A stretch of 64,000 nt of DNA from Tritonibacter multivorans (GTDB taxonomy: Bacteria; Pseudomonadota; Alphaproteobacteria; Rhodobacterales; Rhodobacteraceae). Below the pieces are notes generated by a model. That model worked only from the letters and a program-made list of their open reading frames with translations. It made no database searches and was not told the origin of the DNA. The DNA lies in contig NZ_CYSD01000032.1 in assembly GCF_001458415.1 (NCBI RefSeq), positions 1 through 64,000 on the forward strand, read 5' to 3'. The translations under genes and the position numbers were made by a program. Positions 53,304 through 62,012 of this stretch are shown here, piece by piece (the first letter of the stretch is position 1; each line of letters begins with the position of its first letter).

Positions 53304-55553
53304 TTGAATAATTTAACGTCCAAACAGTTGGGGTCCACAACCGGCTACGCGCCCTCCTCTTCCGGCGCGCGCGACTCGGTGGACTATATCGATATTCACC
53401 GTGTTCTGCGTGGGCTCAGACGACGGATTTGGCTGCTGATTTTCGTGGCCATAGCGGCTGCGGGCGCATTTGCAGGGATCGCTTCGCTTCAGGAACCTCA
53501 ATACGAATCCAGCGCAACGCTTATGCTGGACCCGCGCGAACAGCGCGCGTTGGGAAACCAAACCCAAGTGGTTCAGCACCTCAAGCTTACCAGTCCAATC
53601 GTCGACAGTGAGGTTGCTGTCCTCAGAGGGCAAAGCTTGCAAATGCGGGCTTTGGAACTGGTGCTTGGCGACCCGGAATTGGCGCGCCGCTATTATGCCA
53701 TAGACCCGGCCCTGCAACCCCCTGGGCTTGTGGACCGACTGCAATCCATCGCAAGCAGCGCCTTGTCCCAACTATTTGGCTCCGCCGCAACCGCAGGACC
53801 GGAACCGATCGCTGAACCAAGGGACGAAAGCGCGGATTTGGATGGCAGGAAGAAACGGATCCTAGGGGTTCTTCGAAAGGGGCTCTCGGTGCATCGCATC
53901 GGAGAATCCTATGCGATCAACCTCCGCCAAGAGACGGCAGACCCCGAACTGTCAGCGACCTTCGCAAATGCGCTTGCAGCCGTCTACATCCAGGAACAGG
54001 TCGAAAATCGCCGCAAAACGATGGAAGAAGTCACCGGATGGTTGCAGGTTCAAGTGGATGCAAGCGGACGCGAACTGGAACGGGCAGAGGAGGCGGTGCG
54101 CGATTTTCGAGTTGCGGACTCTTGGAATTCCAAGGACGTCCTGCGCCAACAGCTTGATGAAATGAAAGTCCAGATTGCCGAGACCCGGGCGGATCAGGTG
54201 ACCAAGCGGGCCTGGTTGCAGACCGTTGCAAGCCTCGCAGACGAAAACGAAATCATGGTTATCGCCCAGCAGCAGGGGTCGTCGTTGCTGCAGCAATTGC
54301 ACAATGAGTTGGAGGCGCTTTTGCGCGAAGATGTGCGCCTGTCCTCCAGCCTGAGCGCCGACCACCCGGACCGCAGAAATCTGGCTGTCGAGATGGCCCG
54401 CCTGCGCGCAAATATCGACGATGCGGTTTTGTCCTACTCAGCGGGACTACAGAGCGAAGTTGAAGTGCTGCATTTGCGCGAAAAAGACCTCGAAGTTGAA
54501 ATCGCAGCTATGGATCACAAGCTCGAGCAGCTGGAATTGACCGATATCAGCTTTCGACAGCTTGAACGCAAAGCGGATGCGGCACGGATCAGCTATGAAA
54601 ACCTTCTTGCCCGATTGGGAGAAGCCCGCGCTCAGGTGACGTTTGAACGCGCCGAGGCAAAGGTGATTGATCCTGCAGAAATCTCACTGGTGCCATCGTC
54701 GCCAAAAGTGAAACTGATGGCCGCCTTTGGGGCCGCGCTCGGGTTGTCTGCGACCCTGATTTTCATTGTTCTGCGTGAATTTGTCAGCGCAGGGTTCACT
54801 CAGGCCAATGAATTGGAAAACCACTTCGCACTTCCTGTTTTGGGCAGCATCCCTCATGTCCGCATGAAGAAGCCCTTTGCTGTGATCGCAAAAATGAACA
54901 TGGACCGCTTTTCACCTTTGGCGGAACGGGTGCGCCAAATTTCTGCGATCCTGGGTCAAAAAAACAAATCAGGTGACACCCTCACCATGGTGGTGATGTC
55001 GTCCCTTCCAGACGAAGGCAAGACCACAACAGCCATGGCAATGGCTTATACCTATGCAAGCTTCGACAAGCGCACGGTCCTTGTTGATCTGGACACACGT
55101 TGCGCAGAGGCCATGCCCGCGCTGACACAGGGGACGGGCCCGGATCTGTCCAGCTGGCTGGAAAAAGGCGGTGACCCGAGCGCCTGCACCTACCCGTCCC
55201 AGCAAGGCGACTTCTGGGTGATTGGCAATCGCAATGGCGCTGGCAATATGGTGCCACCGCCCAGCCGCGATGAAATCCGCGCCCTTCTCACAGAGCTATC
55301 AAAGAATTTCGACGTCATCGTTGTCGACGCGCCACCGCTTTTGGTTCTGTCGGACGGGCTCGCCATTGCCAAGGAAGTGGATCACATCCTGATGAACGTC
55401 CGCTACCGCAAGACGGCCAAACAAAGCGTCGCGACGGCTCTGGCCCTTCTGGAGAAGGTTGGCGAACGCCCCACGGGGCTCATTATGACCATGACGGATG
55501 CGAAGTCAGAGCCGCAAGCCTATGGCTATGGCTACAGCTACGGATATTCCTAG
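53304..55553 (+). CDS. Polysaccharide co-polymerase / tyrosine autokinase (Wzc/ExoP-like)
   Basis: A TTG start at 53304, eight bases after GGAGG, is preferred over the upstream ATG at 53256; it gives 749 residues. The N-terminal part holds a Wzz-type domain with one span (WLLIFVAIAAAGAFAGIASL) and long coiled-coil helices. The second span is near residue 455. The kinase domain has Walker A SSLPDEGKTTTA, A-prime VLVDLDTRCA and Walker B VIVVDAPPLLVLSD. A tyrosine-rich tail (YGYGYSYGYS) is the autophosphorylation site. It controls chain length and export. Confidence 0.93.
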   Translation: MNNLTSKQLGSTTGYAPSSSGARDSVDYIDIHRVLRGLRRRIWLLIFVAIAAAGAFAGIASLQEPQYESSATLMLDPREQRALGNQTQVVQHLKLTSPIVDSEVAVLRGQSLQMRALELVLGDPELARRYYAIDPALQPPGLVDRLQSIASSALSQLFGSAATAGPEPIAEPRDESADLDGRKKRILGVLRKGLSVHRIGESYAINLRQETADPELSATFANALAAVYIQEQVENRRKTMEEVTGWLQVQVDASGRELERAEEAVRDFRVADSWNSKDVLRQQLDEMKVQIAETRADQVTKRAWLQTVASLADENEIMVIAQQQGSSLLQQLHNELEALLREDVRLSSSLSADHPDRRNLAVEMARLRANIDDAVLSYSAGLQSEVEVLHLREKDLEVEIAAMDHKLEQLELTDISFRQLERKADAARISYENLLARLGEARAQVTFERAEAKVIDPAEISLVPSSPKVKLMAAFGAALGLSATLIFIVLREFVSAGFTQANELENHFALPVLGSIPHVRMKKPFAVIAKMNMDRFSPLAERVRQISAILGQKNKSGDTLTMVVMSSLPDEGKTTTAMAMAYTYASFDKRTVLVDLDTRCAEAMPALTQGTGPDLSSWLEKGGDPSACTYPSQQGDFWVIGNRNGAGNMVPPPSRDEIRALLTELSKNFDVIVVDAPPLLVLSDGLAIAKEVDHILMNVRYRKTAKQSVATALALLEKVGERPTGLIMTMTDAKSEPQAYGYGYSYGYS

Positions 55554-55586
55554 ACCCCACGGACCCTTGTTTGATGAGTTTTTGAA

Positions 55587-56495
55587 ATGACCTCAGTTGC
55601 ATTGATCATTTGCTCCGTCGGTCGCCCAGACTGCCTGCGCGACCTTTTGCCATGGATTGCACGGCAAACATGCGCGCCTGACCGGGTGCTGTTTGTTGTC
55701 ACCAAACCAGAGGACCTTCCCCCCGAAGACACCTTGCTGGAACATCTTCCGGACGCCGAAATTCTCTATTCACCTAAGGGTTTGCCACGACAGCGCAACT
55801 GCGGGCTTGAGGCCGTCTTGGACACCACGGACATCGTGGTCTTCATTGACGATGACTATCTGCCTGCAGGCCATGCACTGGCGGGGATCGTCAGCGCGTT
55901 TGAAAGCTTCCCACAGGCAAATGGGATCACCGGATTGCTGCTGGCGGATGGTATTCACTCACAAGGGCTCTCGGTTCCCGAGGCTGCAGCCCTTCTTGCG
56001 GAGCACGAAAAGGCCACGCAACAAGAACAAGCCGATTTTGAGGTGCTCGAACACAATTTGGTGGGGCTCTACGGTTGCAATATGGCCTATCGCACCCGTG
56101 CGATTGGGACCCTGCGCTTTGACGAAAGCCTCCCGCTCTATGGCTGGCAAGAAGATGTGGACTTCGCCGCCCGCCTGCCAGGCGAAAAGCTACGGACCAA
56201 TGCGTTTTCTGGTGTGCATTGCGGCACGAAAGCCGGGCGCGAAACCAGCGGACATATGCTGGGATACAGTCAGGTTGTGAACCCAATCTACCTGAGCCGC
56301 AAAGGCTCGCTGCCCTGGCGGTTCTCTGCTCGTTTGGTGCTGCGAAATGTTCTGGCCAACCACGTGAAAATGTGGCGGCCAGAACCTTGGATTGACCGCG
56401 CGCAGCGCGCCCGAGGAAATTGGATCGCTGTGCGCGATATTCTCCTTGGGCGCGCCACCCCAATGCGCATTCTAGAAATGGCGAAACAGGGGTAA
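55587..56495 (+). CDS. Glycosyltransferase family 2-like protein
   Basis: A 302-residue GT-A fold. Features are LIICSVGRPDCLRDLLPWI at the N-terminus, the acidic motif VFIDDDYLPAG (DxD-like) near residue 88 and NMAYRTRAIG with WQEDVDFAARL, the acceptor and base region. No membrane span is evident. It follows the kinase gene by 33 bases and probably adds a sugar to the polysaccharide repeat. Confidence 0.88.
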   Translation: MTSVALIICSVGRPDCLRDLLPWIARQTCAPDRVLFVVTKPEDLPPEDTLLEHLPDAEILYSPKGLPRQRNCGLEAVLDTTDIVVFIDDDYLPAGHALAGIVSAFESFPQANGITGLLLADGIHSQGLSVPEAAALLAEHEKATQQEQADFEVLEHNLVGLYGCNMAYRTRAIGTLRFDESLPLYGWQEDVDFAARLPGEKLRTNAFSGVHCGTKAGRETSGHMLGYSQVVNPIYLSRKGSLPWRFSARLVLRNVLANHVKMWRPEPWIDRAQRARGNWIAVRDILLGRATPMRILEMAKQG

Positions 56496-56505
56496 GCGGC
56501 TGGCG

Positions 56506-59331
56506 TCAGTTAAAGAGCGTGATGTCAGACAGCGTTTCAATTTCGGTCTGCGCAAGGAACGCAAAACGATCAAGGGTTCCATCGCCCAGGTCGATGCTGA
56601 GGTAGCTGCCATTCTTGACCTCCTCAAAGGTCAGAGCCGACGCGTCATAGCCGCCAAGATCGAGAACCAGACTGTCGGCCTGTTCGTCAAAATTAACGAT
56701 GCGATCAATCACCCCTGTTTCATAAATCAGGTGCAGCTCATCTTCGCTGTCGTCATGCAACACATAACGATCAGCACCCGCGCCCCCATCAAGCACATTG
56801 GACGTCCCCTTTGACACAAGGATGTCGTCGCCCTCTCCGCCAATCAGCGTGTCCTCTTGGGTACCTGCGACCAGCCTGTCATTGCCAATGCCGCCCTCAA
56901 GAAGGTTATACCCCGACCCGCCATTCAACAGGTCCGCGCCGTCGCCGCCAAACAGCGAGTCGTTGCCGTTGTCGCCAAACAGTTTGTCGTCGCCTTCGCC
57001 CCCATAGATGGCATCATTCCCATCGTCGCCGCGCAGGGTGTCATTGCCAGCCAGCCCTTCAAGGGTGTCATCGAAATTGCCACCAACCAGTTTGTCCGCG
57101 CCTTGGCCACCAACAAATTGCGCGCCGCCCGTCGCGGGGGGCTCTGTCGGCTCTGGCTCAACCGGTTCGGGATCCGGCTCTGTCGGCTCTGGGTCGGTCG
57201 GTTCTGGCTCTGTCGGCTCCGGTTCCGTTGGGTCAGGCTCAACCGGCTCAGGATCAGTTGGTTCGGGATCAGTCGGCTCCGGCTCGACAGGCGCGTCTGG
57301 CTGTGAGGGTGCCTCAGCAAGCAGATCGTCCCAGCTCAGGTTCGCATCCGTAAATTCAAACCACTCAACGTCCAAGGCCGAGATCAGGCCACCCCCGTTT
57401 TGCCCCAGCCAGGCAAATTGCAGCAGGCCGGTGCTCAGGAATTGAATGCCGCTTACGCCCGCGAAGGCCCCATCCAGCACAACACGGTCTTCCCCGGCCC
57501 CGCCGATCAGAACGTCATCGCCGCCGGTTGCCAGCAAGACATCGTCGCCTCTGCCACCGTGCAGCTCGTTGTTGGCCGCCGATCCCGCCAACATATCATT
57601 CCCGTCGCCCCCAAAGGCGTTCTCGATACTGCCATCCGCAATGATCAGAGTTTCGTCGCCAATACTGCTTTGCTGCTGACCAGAGAGATCGACGCGCACA
57701 TCCGCTGTCACCATTGCCAAATTCAGTGTATCGACGCCGCCATCGCTGTCGCTGACAGTCCGTCGCTGATCGCGCTCCTCTTCGGAATAGAGATCCGACA
57801 AGAAACTGTCGCTGTAGAAATAGCTGTCGTCTACTTCAGGGTCATTGCCATAAGCGGTAAAGGTCAACGACTTGAGATCCGCGGTCATGGGACCACTTTC
57901 ATCGCGCAGCAATGCATTTGGGTTTCGGTTGATAATATCCACCGTCCAAATTCCCTGCGCGTTCTCGCCCATGATCGCACGGGTCGAGAAGGGGAAATTC
58001 GCAATCGAGCCACCGAAACCTTCGGCTTCAAAGTCATAGACGAGCTGGCTCACTGTGCCTTCCGGGCTGGTCAGGTACACTTCCAGATCATTGGAATGAT
58101 ACCAGCTCAAACGCAGTTCCAGCTGTGCGGCCTCCATTTCAATGTTTTCTTTGAACTCGAACTGCACTTGCAGCTGATCGGTTTCTCCGGCGGTCAATGT
58201 CAGATCGCTGAACGAAACCTTCTCGGTCCCCACGGCAAGGTTGTCCGTTGTTTGCTGCTTGTCCCAGGTTTCCGCAAGCCGCACGGCATCATGGACATTT
58301 AGATAGCCATAGCCAAAGGAGTCTGAGAAGTGCATCCCCCCGCCATTGAAGTTGCCCGCGCTGTTTATCACCCAACCCATGCCAAAATCATGGGCCGCCA
58401 TCCCCAGCTTGTCGGCACGCGCCGAGAGGGCAAAGATCTCCTGTACGTCGCGAAAACCAAGCGCCGGGTTTGCCTCCAGGACCAGCGCCGCCGCAGCAGA
58501 CACCATAGGTGCCGAAAATGAGGTGCCGGTGAAGCGATCGTAGCTGCCCTTTTTTGCAGACGACGACAAAATATCTTCGCCAGCCGCTGTCAGCAGCAAG
58601 TTCGCACCCAGCGAGGAAAAATCAGAGGCGTTGCCGTCAATGTCGACGGAGCCAACCGTAATGGCATAGGGCGAGTTCTGGAAACCGTGATAGTTTGAGG
58701 ACTCTGTGGCGCCCTCGTTACCTGCCGCGAAAACAACAATTGTCCCCAGCCCGTCGCGGCCCTCGCTGACCGCATGGAAAAGACTGTCGTGTTCGTCGTT
58801 GCCGGGTCTCAGCACATCGGAAAAGGGATCGGTGAAATTCCAGCTGTTGTTGAGGACATCGACCTGATCGGCCATATAGAACCCGCGCGTCACAATAGAG
58901 CGCACATCCTCGGCAGAAAGGTCCATGGCATAGCTGGTGATTGTCGCCCCATGCGCGATCCCCATGGTGTCAAAGCCATTGTCTTTTTCAGCGGCGATCA
59001 CACCTGCCACCGCAGTACCATGGTTGGACAAATAGGTATAAGTTTCCCAGTCGAGGTCTTCCTCGCCAGTGGCTAGGTCAATATCCAGACTGCTGTCATA
59101 ATTGGCGATCAGATCGCGGTGGGTGCTTTGGATAAACGTATCCATCACACCAACCGTCACACCTTCGCCACTGTAATCTTCCCAGACGCTTTCAACGTCT
59201 ATCGACATGGTAGAGAGCGACGGGCGGTCATAGAACCAAGCGCCTGAAGTATTCGGGTCTTTCGTGCCGGCCAACTCGATCTGTAGGAAGGACCCTACAG
59301 GATCATCAGGAAGGAGCGTTTTATCGGACAT
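56506..59331 (-). CDS. Secreted subtilisin-like protease with RTX repeats
   Basis: A 941-residue protein. Residues about 45-330 form an S8 peptidase domain: D64 (VGVMDTF), H104 (LSNHGTAVAG) and S271 (TGTSFSAP); N205 in AAGNEGA is the oxyanion residue. Residues about 370-495 form a P/Homo-B domain. Glycine- and aspartate-rich RTX nonapeptides occur at about 573-615 and 740-855 (GGDGNDMLAG, GGEGDDKLFG and others). A Pro-Glu-Thr linker separates them (678-733). There is no N-terminal signal, so type I secretion by a C-terminal signal is expected; no transporter is in the window. It lies between polysaccharide genes on the opposite strand. Confidence 0.93.
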   Translation of the reverse strand: MSDKTLLPDDPVGSFLQIELAGTKDPNTSGAWFYDRPSLSTMSIDVESVWEDYSGEGVTVGVMDTFIQSTHRDLIANYDSSLDIDLATGEEDLDWETYTYLSNHGTAVAGVIAAEKDNGFDTMGIAHGATITSYAMDLSAEDVRSIVTRGFYMADQVDVLNNSWNFTDPFSDVLRPGNDEHDSLFHAVSEGRDGLGTIVVFAAGNEGATESSNYHGFQNSPYAITVGSVDIDGNASDFSSLGANLLLTAAGEDILSSSAKKGSYDRFTGTSFSAPMVSAAAALVLEANPALGFRDVQEIFALSARADKLGMAAHDFGMGWVINSAGNFNGGGMHFSDSFGYGYLNVHDAVRLAETWDKQQTTDNLAVGTEKVSFSDLTLTAGETDQLQVQFEFKENIEMEAAQLELRLSWYHSNDLEVYLTSPEGTVSQLVYDFEAEGFGGSIANFPFSTRAIMGENAQGIWTVDIINRNPNALLRDESGPMTADLKSLTFTAYGNDPEVDDSYFYSDSFLSDLYSEEERDQRRTVSDSDGGVDTLNLAMVTADVRVDLSGQQQSSIGDETLIIADGSIENAFGGDGNDMLAGSAANNELHGGRGDDVLLATGGDDVLIGGAGEDRVVLDGAFAGVSGIQFLSTGLLQFAWLGQNGGGLISALDVEWFEFTDANLSWDDLLAEAPSQPDAPVEPEPTDPEPTDPEPVEPDPTEPEPTEPEPTDPEPTEPDPEPVEPEPTEPPATGGAQFVGGQGADKLVGGNFDDTLEGLAGNDTLRGDDGNDAIYGGEGDDKLFGDNGNDSLFGGDGADLLNGGSGYNLLEGGIGNDRLVAGTQEDTLIGGEGDDILVSKGTSNVLDGGAGADRYVLHDDSEDELHLIYETGVIDRIVNFDEQADSLVLDLGGYDASALTFEEVKNGSYLSIDLGDGTLDRFAFLAQTEIETLSDITLFN
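57130..57290 (-). repeat. Pro-Glu-Thr/Asp repeat linker in the protease gene
   Basis: About 50 codons encode a PEPTDPEP- or PEPTEP-type repeat. At DNA level it is a degenerate array of six-base units (GGTTCG-, GGCTCC- or GGCTCT-like on the plus strand). The linker should be extended and acidic. Length variation between strains is likely. Confidence 0.85.
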
Positions 59332-59713
59332 CGTTCACCTCAGAAATCAACCAAAGAGTGTCTCCAGCCAAGGAAGGACACTAAAGATGCGGCTATACGA
59401 CTTCTGATTTGTGGCAGGATTGTGGTAGGTTTGCACCCCATTTCCTCAAGGAAACGGAGGCCTCCCCTTTTTCATTTATTTACAATAACTTAACTCATAA
59501 CTTCGAGCCGAGTTTAATCGCCTCATTCGGCCAAAAATTATAGGCATTTACGGCATAAATTTAACCCATCTTTAAAACAGCTTAACAACTTGCATATATA
59601 CGCCACCGATGGAATTTGTGGCAAATTCACAACCTTCGATTGCTCATCGTTTTTTCGCCAAACCGGTCTGGAAACAGGCCTCAACACGGGGAACATGTGC
59701 TGTTCTGGGGGCG
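59332..59713. other. Intergenic region between protease and glycosyltransferase genes
   Basis: About 380 AT-rich bases holding the protease promoter and the 3' side of a leftward glycosyltransferase gene. It contains a CtrA-like box at 59561-59575. A 71-codon frame at 59609-59824 overlaps the glycosyltransferase gene and looks like chance. Confidence 0.55.
59561..59575. promoter_or_regulatory. CtrA-type box
   Basis: TTAACCCATCTTTAA fits the full consensus TTAA-N7-TTAA of the alphaproteobacterial cell-cycle/motility regulator CtrA. It lies about 230 bases before the protease start. AT-rich intergenic DNA can produce such matches by chance. Confidence 0.4.
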
Positions 59714-60847
59714 CTAAGCGGTGATTTTTTCAAGACTGCGCCGAATGCCGTCCTGAAAATGCGACTCGCTGAACTTCCTTGCTTGGGCAACGCAATCCTG
59801 CGCGCCATTCTCTCCCAGACCTGAGGCCTCAAAACGCTCCACACAATCGATCAGCGCGTCGACGGTCTGCTCCTCAAAGAACAGGCCCGTCTTTGCATCG
59901 ATCACCGTATCCAGGATACCTCCGCTGCCATAAGCAAGCACAGGACGGCCGGCTGCCATGGCCTCCACGGGTACGATTCCAAAGTCTTCTTCGCCCGGAA
60001 AAATCAACGCTTTGCAGCGGGCCATTTTTTCGCACAGCACGTCCCAGGATGCCTTGCCCAGAAAACGCGTATTTGGGCCTGCCAGCGGGCGCAAACGCTC
60101 GACTTCAGAACTTGGCCCACCAATAATTTCGAGCTTCCTGCCCAGCTTCGCAAACGCCTCGATCGCAAGATCTGGCCGTTTATACGGGGCAAGCTCGCCA
60201 ACCCACAAATAATAGTCCCCAATATCGTCCGCCTCTGCTGGCGTGAACTGGTCAATGGCGACCGGCGGATGCACAACATCAGCCCCTCTGCGCCAGTATT
60301 TTTCGATCCGTTTTGCGACGAAATTTGAATTGGCAACAAATCCATCCACGCGGGCCGCGCTTGTCACGTCCCATTGGCGAAGCCGATGTGTCAGTTGCGG
60401 CATCATTAGCTTGGTCAGATGCCCCGCCCCTCCGCGATACACATGGTATTGATCCCAAAGATACCGCATGGGGGAATGGCAGTAGCAAAGATGCGGTGCG
60501 TTTGGGGGCGCAATAATGCCTTTGGCAGGCCCCGCCTCAGAAGAGATCACAAGATCATATTCCGACAGATCCAGCTCCTCCAGGGCCCGTGGCATCAGGG
60601 GCAGATACTTTTGATACATGCGCTTGGCAAAGGGCAGACGGCCAATGCGGCTCTCGACGATTTTATGTTTTGTCAATGTGGCCGACAGATTGCTCGGATC
60701 GACCACATGGGTATAGATGTCCGCGTTGGGAAACATCCGGCACAGGCTTTCCAGCACCTTCTCGCCGCCGCGCATCCCGACAAGCCAATAGTGAATAAGG
60801 GCCACGCGTCGCGTGTCTGTTGTTGCACTGTCGCCGATGTCTTTCAC
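59714..60847 (-). CDS. Glycosyltransferase family 4-like protein
   Basis: A 377-residue GT-B enzyme. The N-terminal part starts VALIHYWLVGMRGGEKVLESL, with the acceptor half to about residue 190. The donor half carries YYLWVGELAPYKRPDLAIEAF, then FPGEEDFGIVPVEAMAAGRPV with the E-x7-E motif. It adds a sugar from a nucleotide donor, likely GDP-mannose given the downstream manC gene. Start and the preceding gene overlap by four bases. Confidence 0.92.
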   Translation of the reverse strand: MKDIGDSATTDTRRVALIHYWLVGMRGGEKVLESLCRMFPNADIYTHVVDPSNLSATLTKHKIVESRIGRLPFAKRMYQKYLPLMPRALEELDLSEYDLVISSEAGPAKGIIAPPNAPHLCYCHSPMRYLWDQYHVYRGGAGHLTKLMMPQLTHRLRQWDVTSAARVDGFVANSNFVAKRIEKYWRRGADVVHPPVAIDQFTPAEADDIGDYYLWVGELAPYKRPDLAIEAFAKLGRKLEIIGGPSSEVERLRPLAGPNTRFLGKASWDVLCEKMARCKALIFPGEEDFGIVPVEAMAAGRPVLAYGSGGILDTVIDAKTGLFFEEQTVDALIDCVERFEASGLGENGAQDCVAQARKFSESHFQDGIRRSLEKITA

Positions 60848-62007
60848 GAAAGTCTTCCCTTTGCTTGCTCCGCCCCAGTGCGCGACTGCTCAAAGGCAGC
60901 CTCGACAGCAGAAGCGGACTGAGTTTTGCGATGAAACCAAACCTCGAGATGCCCCAGAACACTCTGTGCGGCAGCTTCCCATGTCTGGGTGGCCGCCCGC
61001 GCTTGTCCGGCTTCCTCAAGATGATGTCGCAGTTCTGGTTCGGCGCGCAGCCGCAATAGCGCGTCGCTCCACACCGCAGGGCGATCGACCGGCAGCACAA
61101 TCCCTGCGTTTCCAACCACCTCGGGCAGCGCCCCCCGTTTGGCAACAATCGGAACAGACCCCGCCTGCATCGCCTCCAACGCCGGAAGCCCAAACCCTTC
61201 CTCAAGCGAAGGCACAAGAGTTGCCAACGCGTTTTCATAAAGCCCGGCACGCTCGGCGTCGCTCACCCGCCCCGCAAAAACTATATTCTTTGGCAACACA
61301 AAGCCTGCCTGCTCAAAATCCTCCCGAGTGGTATTGCCGAACAAGACCAATGGGACCTCAGAAAGCGTTTGCTGCGCAAAGACCTTGAACAAAAAGTCCA
61401 TGTTCTTATGCGGCATCAGGTTACCGACCCCGAGAGCATAGTCCTTGCAGCTCAGCCCCAGCCGGCGCGGGAAATCCCGGTCAATCTTTGCCGGCAGGGG
61501 TGAAATACCGTTGCAGGCGACGCCGTATTGATCTTTGTCACCAACCTTCTGCGCAAGCAGCTGATCCCGTGAATACACCGACGGGGTAAGGATAAAATTC
61601 CCCACTGCCGCCGCCCGATGCAACAGCAGCCGTCGCCACAGAACCGTTGCCCGTGAATAGCTCTGTGGCGTGGTGTAAACATGGGCGTCGTGCAGCAGCG
61701 TTACATACCCCCGGCCCAAGACCGGAACCGTGTTGAAAAAACCCGCCACGACCCCTTTGCCGGACAGCTTGGGCAGCTCTGTCTGCTCCCAGCGGATGCC
61801 GTCATGGCGTCCCAGAACCTGATAGGCGACGCCAAGGCCCGCCGCCGCCTGCATCTGCGCAGAAGGCACAACCAGACGAACGTCCCAATCGCTCTCTGCC
61901 CGGCACAGGGCCAAGGACAGATCGCGCGCAACCATATTCACGGCCGTGGGCGCTCCACCCAGAAAGCGGCCGTTGATGTAAAGACGTCGCATGGTCCGAA
62001 ATGTCAT
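60844..62007 (-). CDS. Glycosyltransferase family 4-like protein
   Basis: A 387-residue GT-B enzyme, distinct from its neighbour. It begins RRLYINGRFLGGAPTAVNMVA. The donor part shows ALGVGNLMPHKNMDFLFKVF and SLEEGFGLPALEAMQAGSVPIVAK with the E-x7-E motif. The start at 62007 is favoured over an ATG at 61992 because an AAGG-type site precedes it. It lies six bases after the GDP-mannose pyrophosphorylase gene. Confidence 0.92.
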   Translation of the reverse strand: MTFRTMRRLYINGRFLGGAPTAVNMVARDLSLALCRAESDWDVRLVVPSAQMQAAAGLGVAYQVLGRHDGIRWEQTELPKLSGKGVVAGFFNTVPVLGRGYVTLLHDAHVYTTPQSYSRATVLWRRLLLHRAAAVGNFILTPSVYSRDQLLAQKVGDKDQYGVACNGISPLPAKIDRDFPRRLGLSCKDYALGVGNLMPHKNMDFLFKVFAQQTLSEVPLVLFGNTTREDFEQAGFVLPKNIVFAGRVSDAERAGLYENALATLVPSLEEGFGLPALEAMQAGSVPIVAKRGALPEVVGNAGIVLPVDRPAVWSDALLRLRAEPELRHHLEEAGQARAATQTWEAAAQSVLGHLEVWFHRKTQSASAVEAAFEQSRTGAEQAKGRLS

Positions 62008-62012
62008 TCCAG

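Noticed and set aside
57130-57290. Six-base repeat array that could suggest a minisatellite or CRISPR-like array
   Set aside because: It encodes an in-frame Pro-Glu-Thr linker and has no spacer structure.
57400-58302. 300-codon frame antisense to the protease
   Set aside because: The protease frame has catalytic triad and RTX repeats; the antisense frame has no motif.
59609-59824. 71-codon frame upstream of and overlapping a glycosyltransferase gene end
   Set aside because: It overlaps the 3' end of the gene at 59714-60847 and its composition is not convincing.
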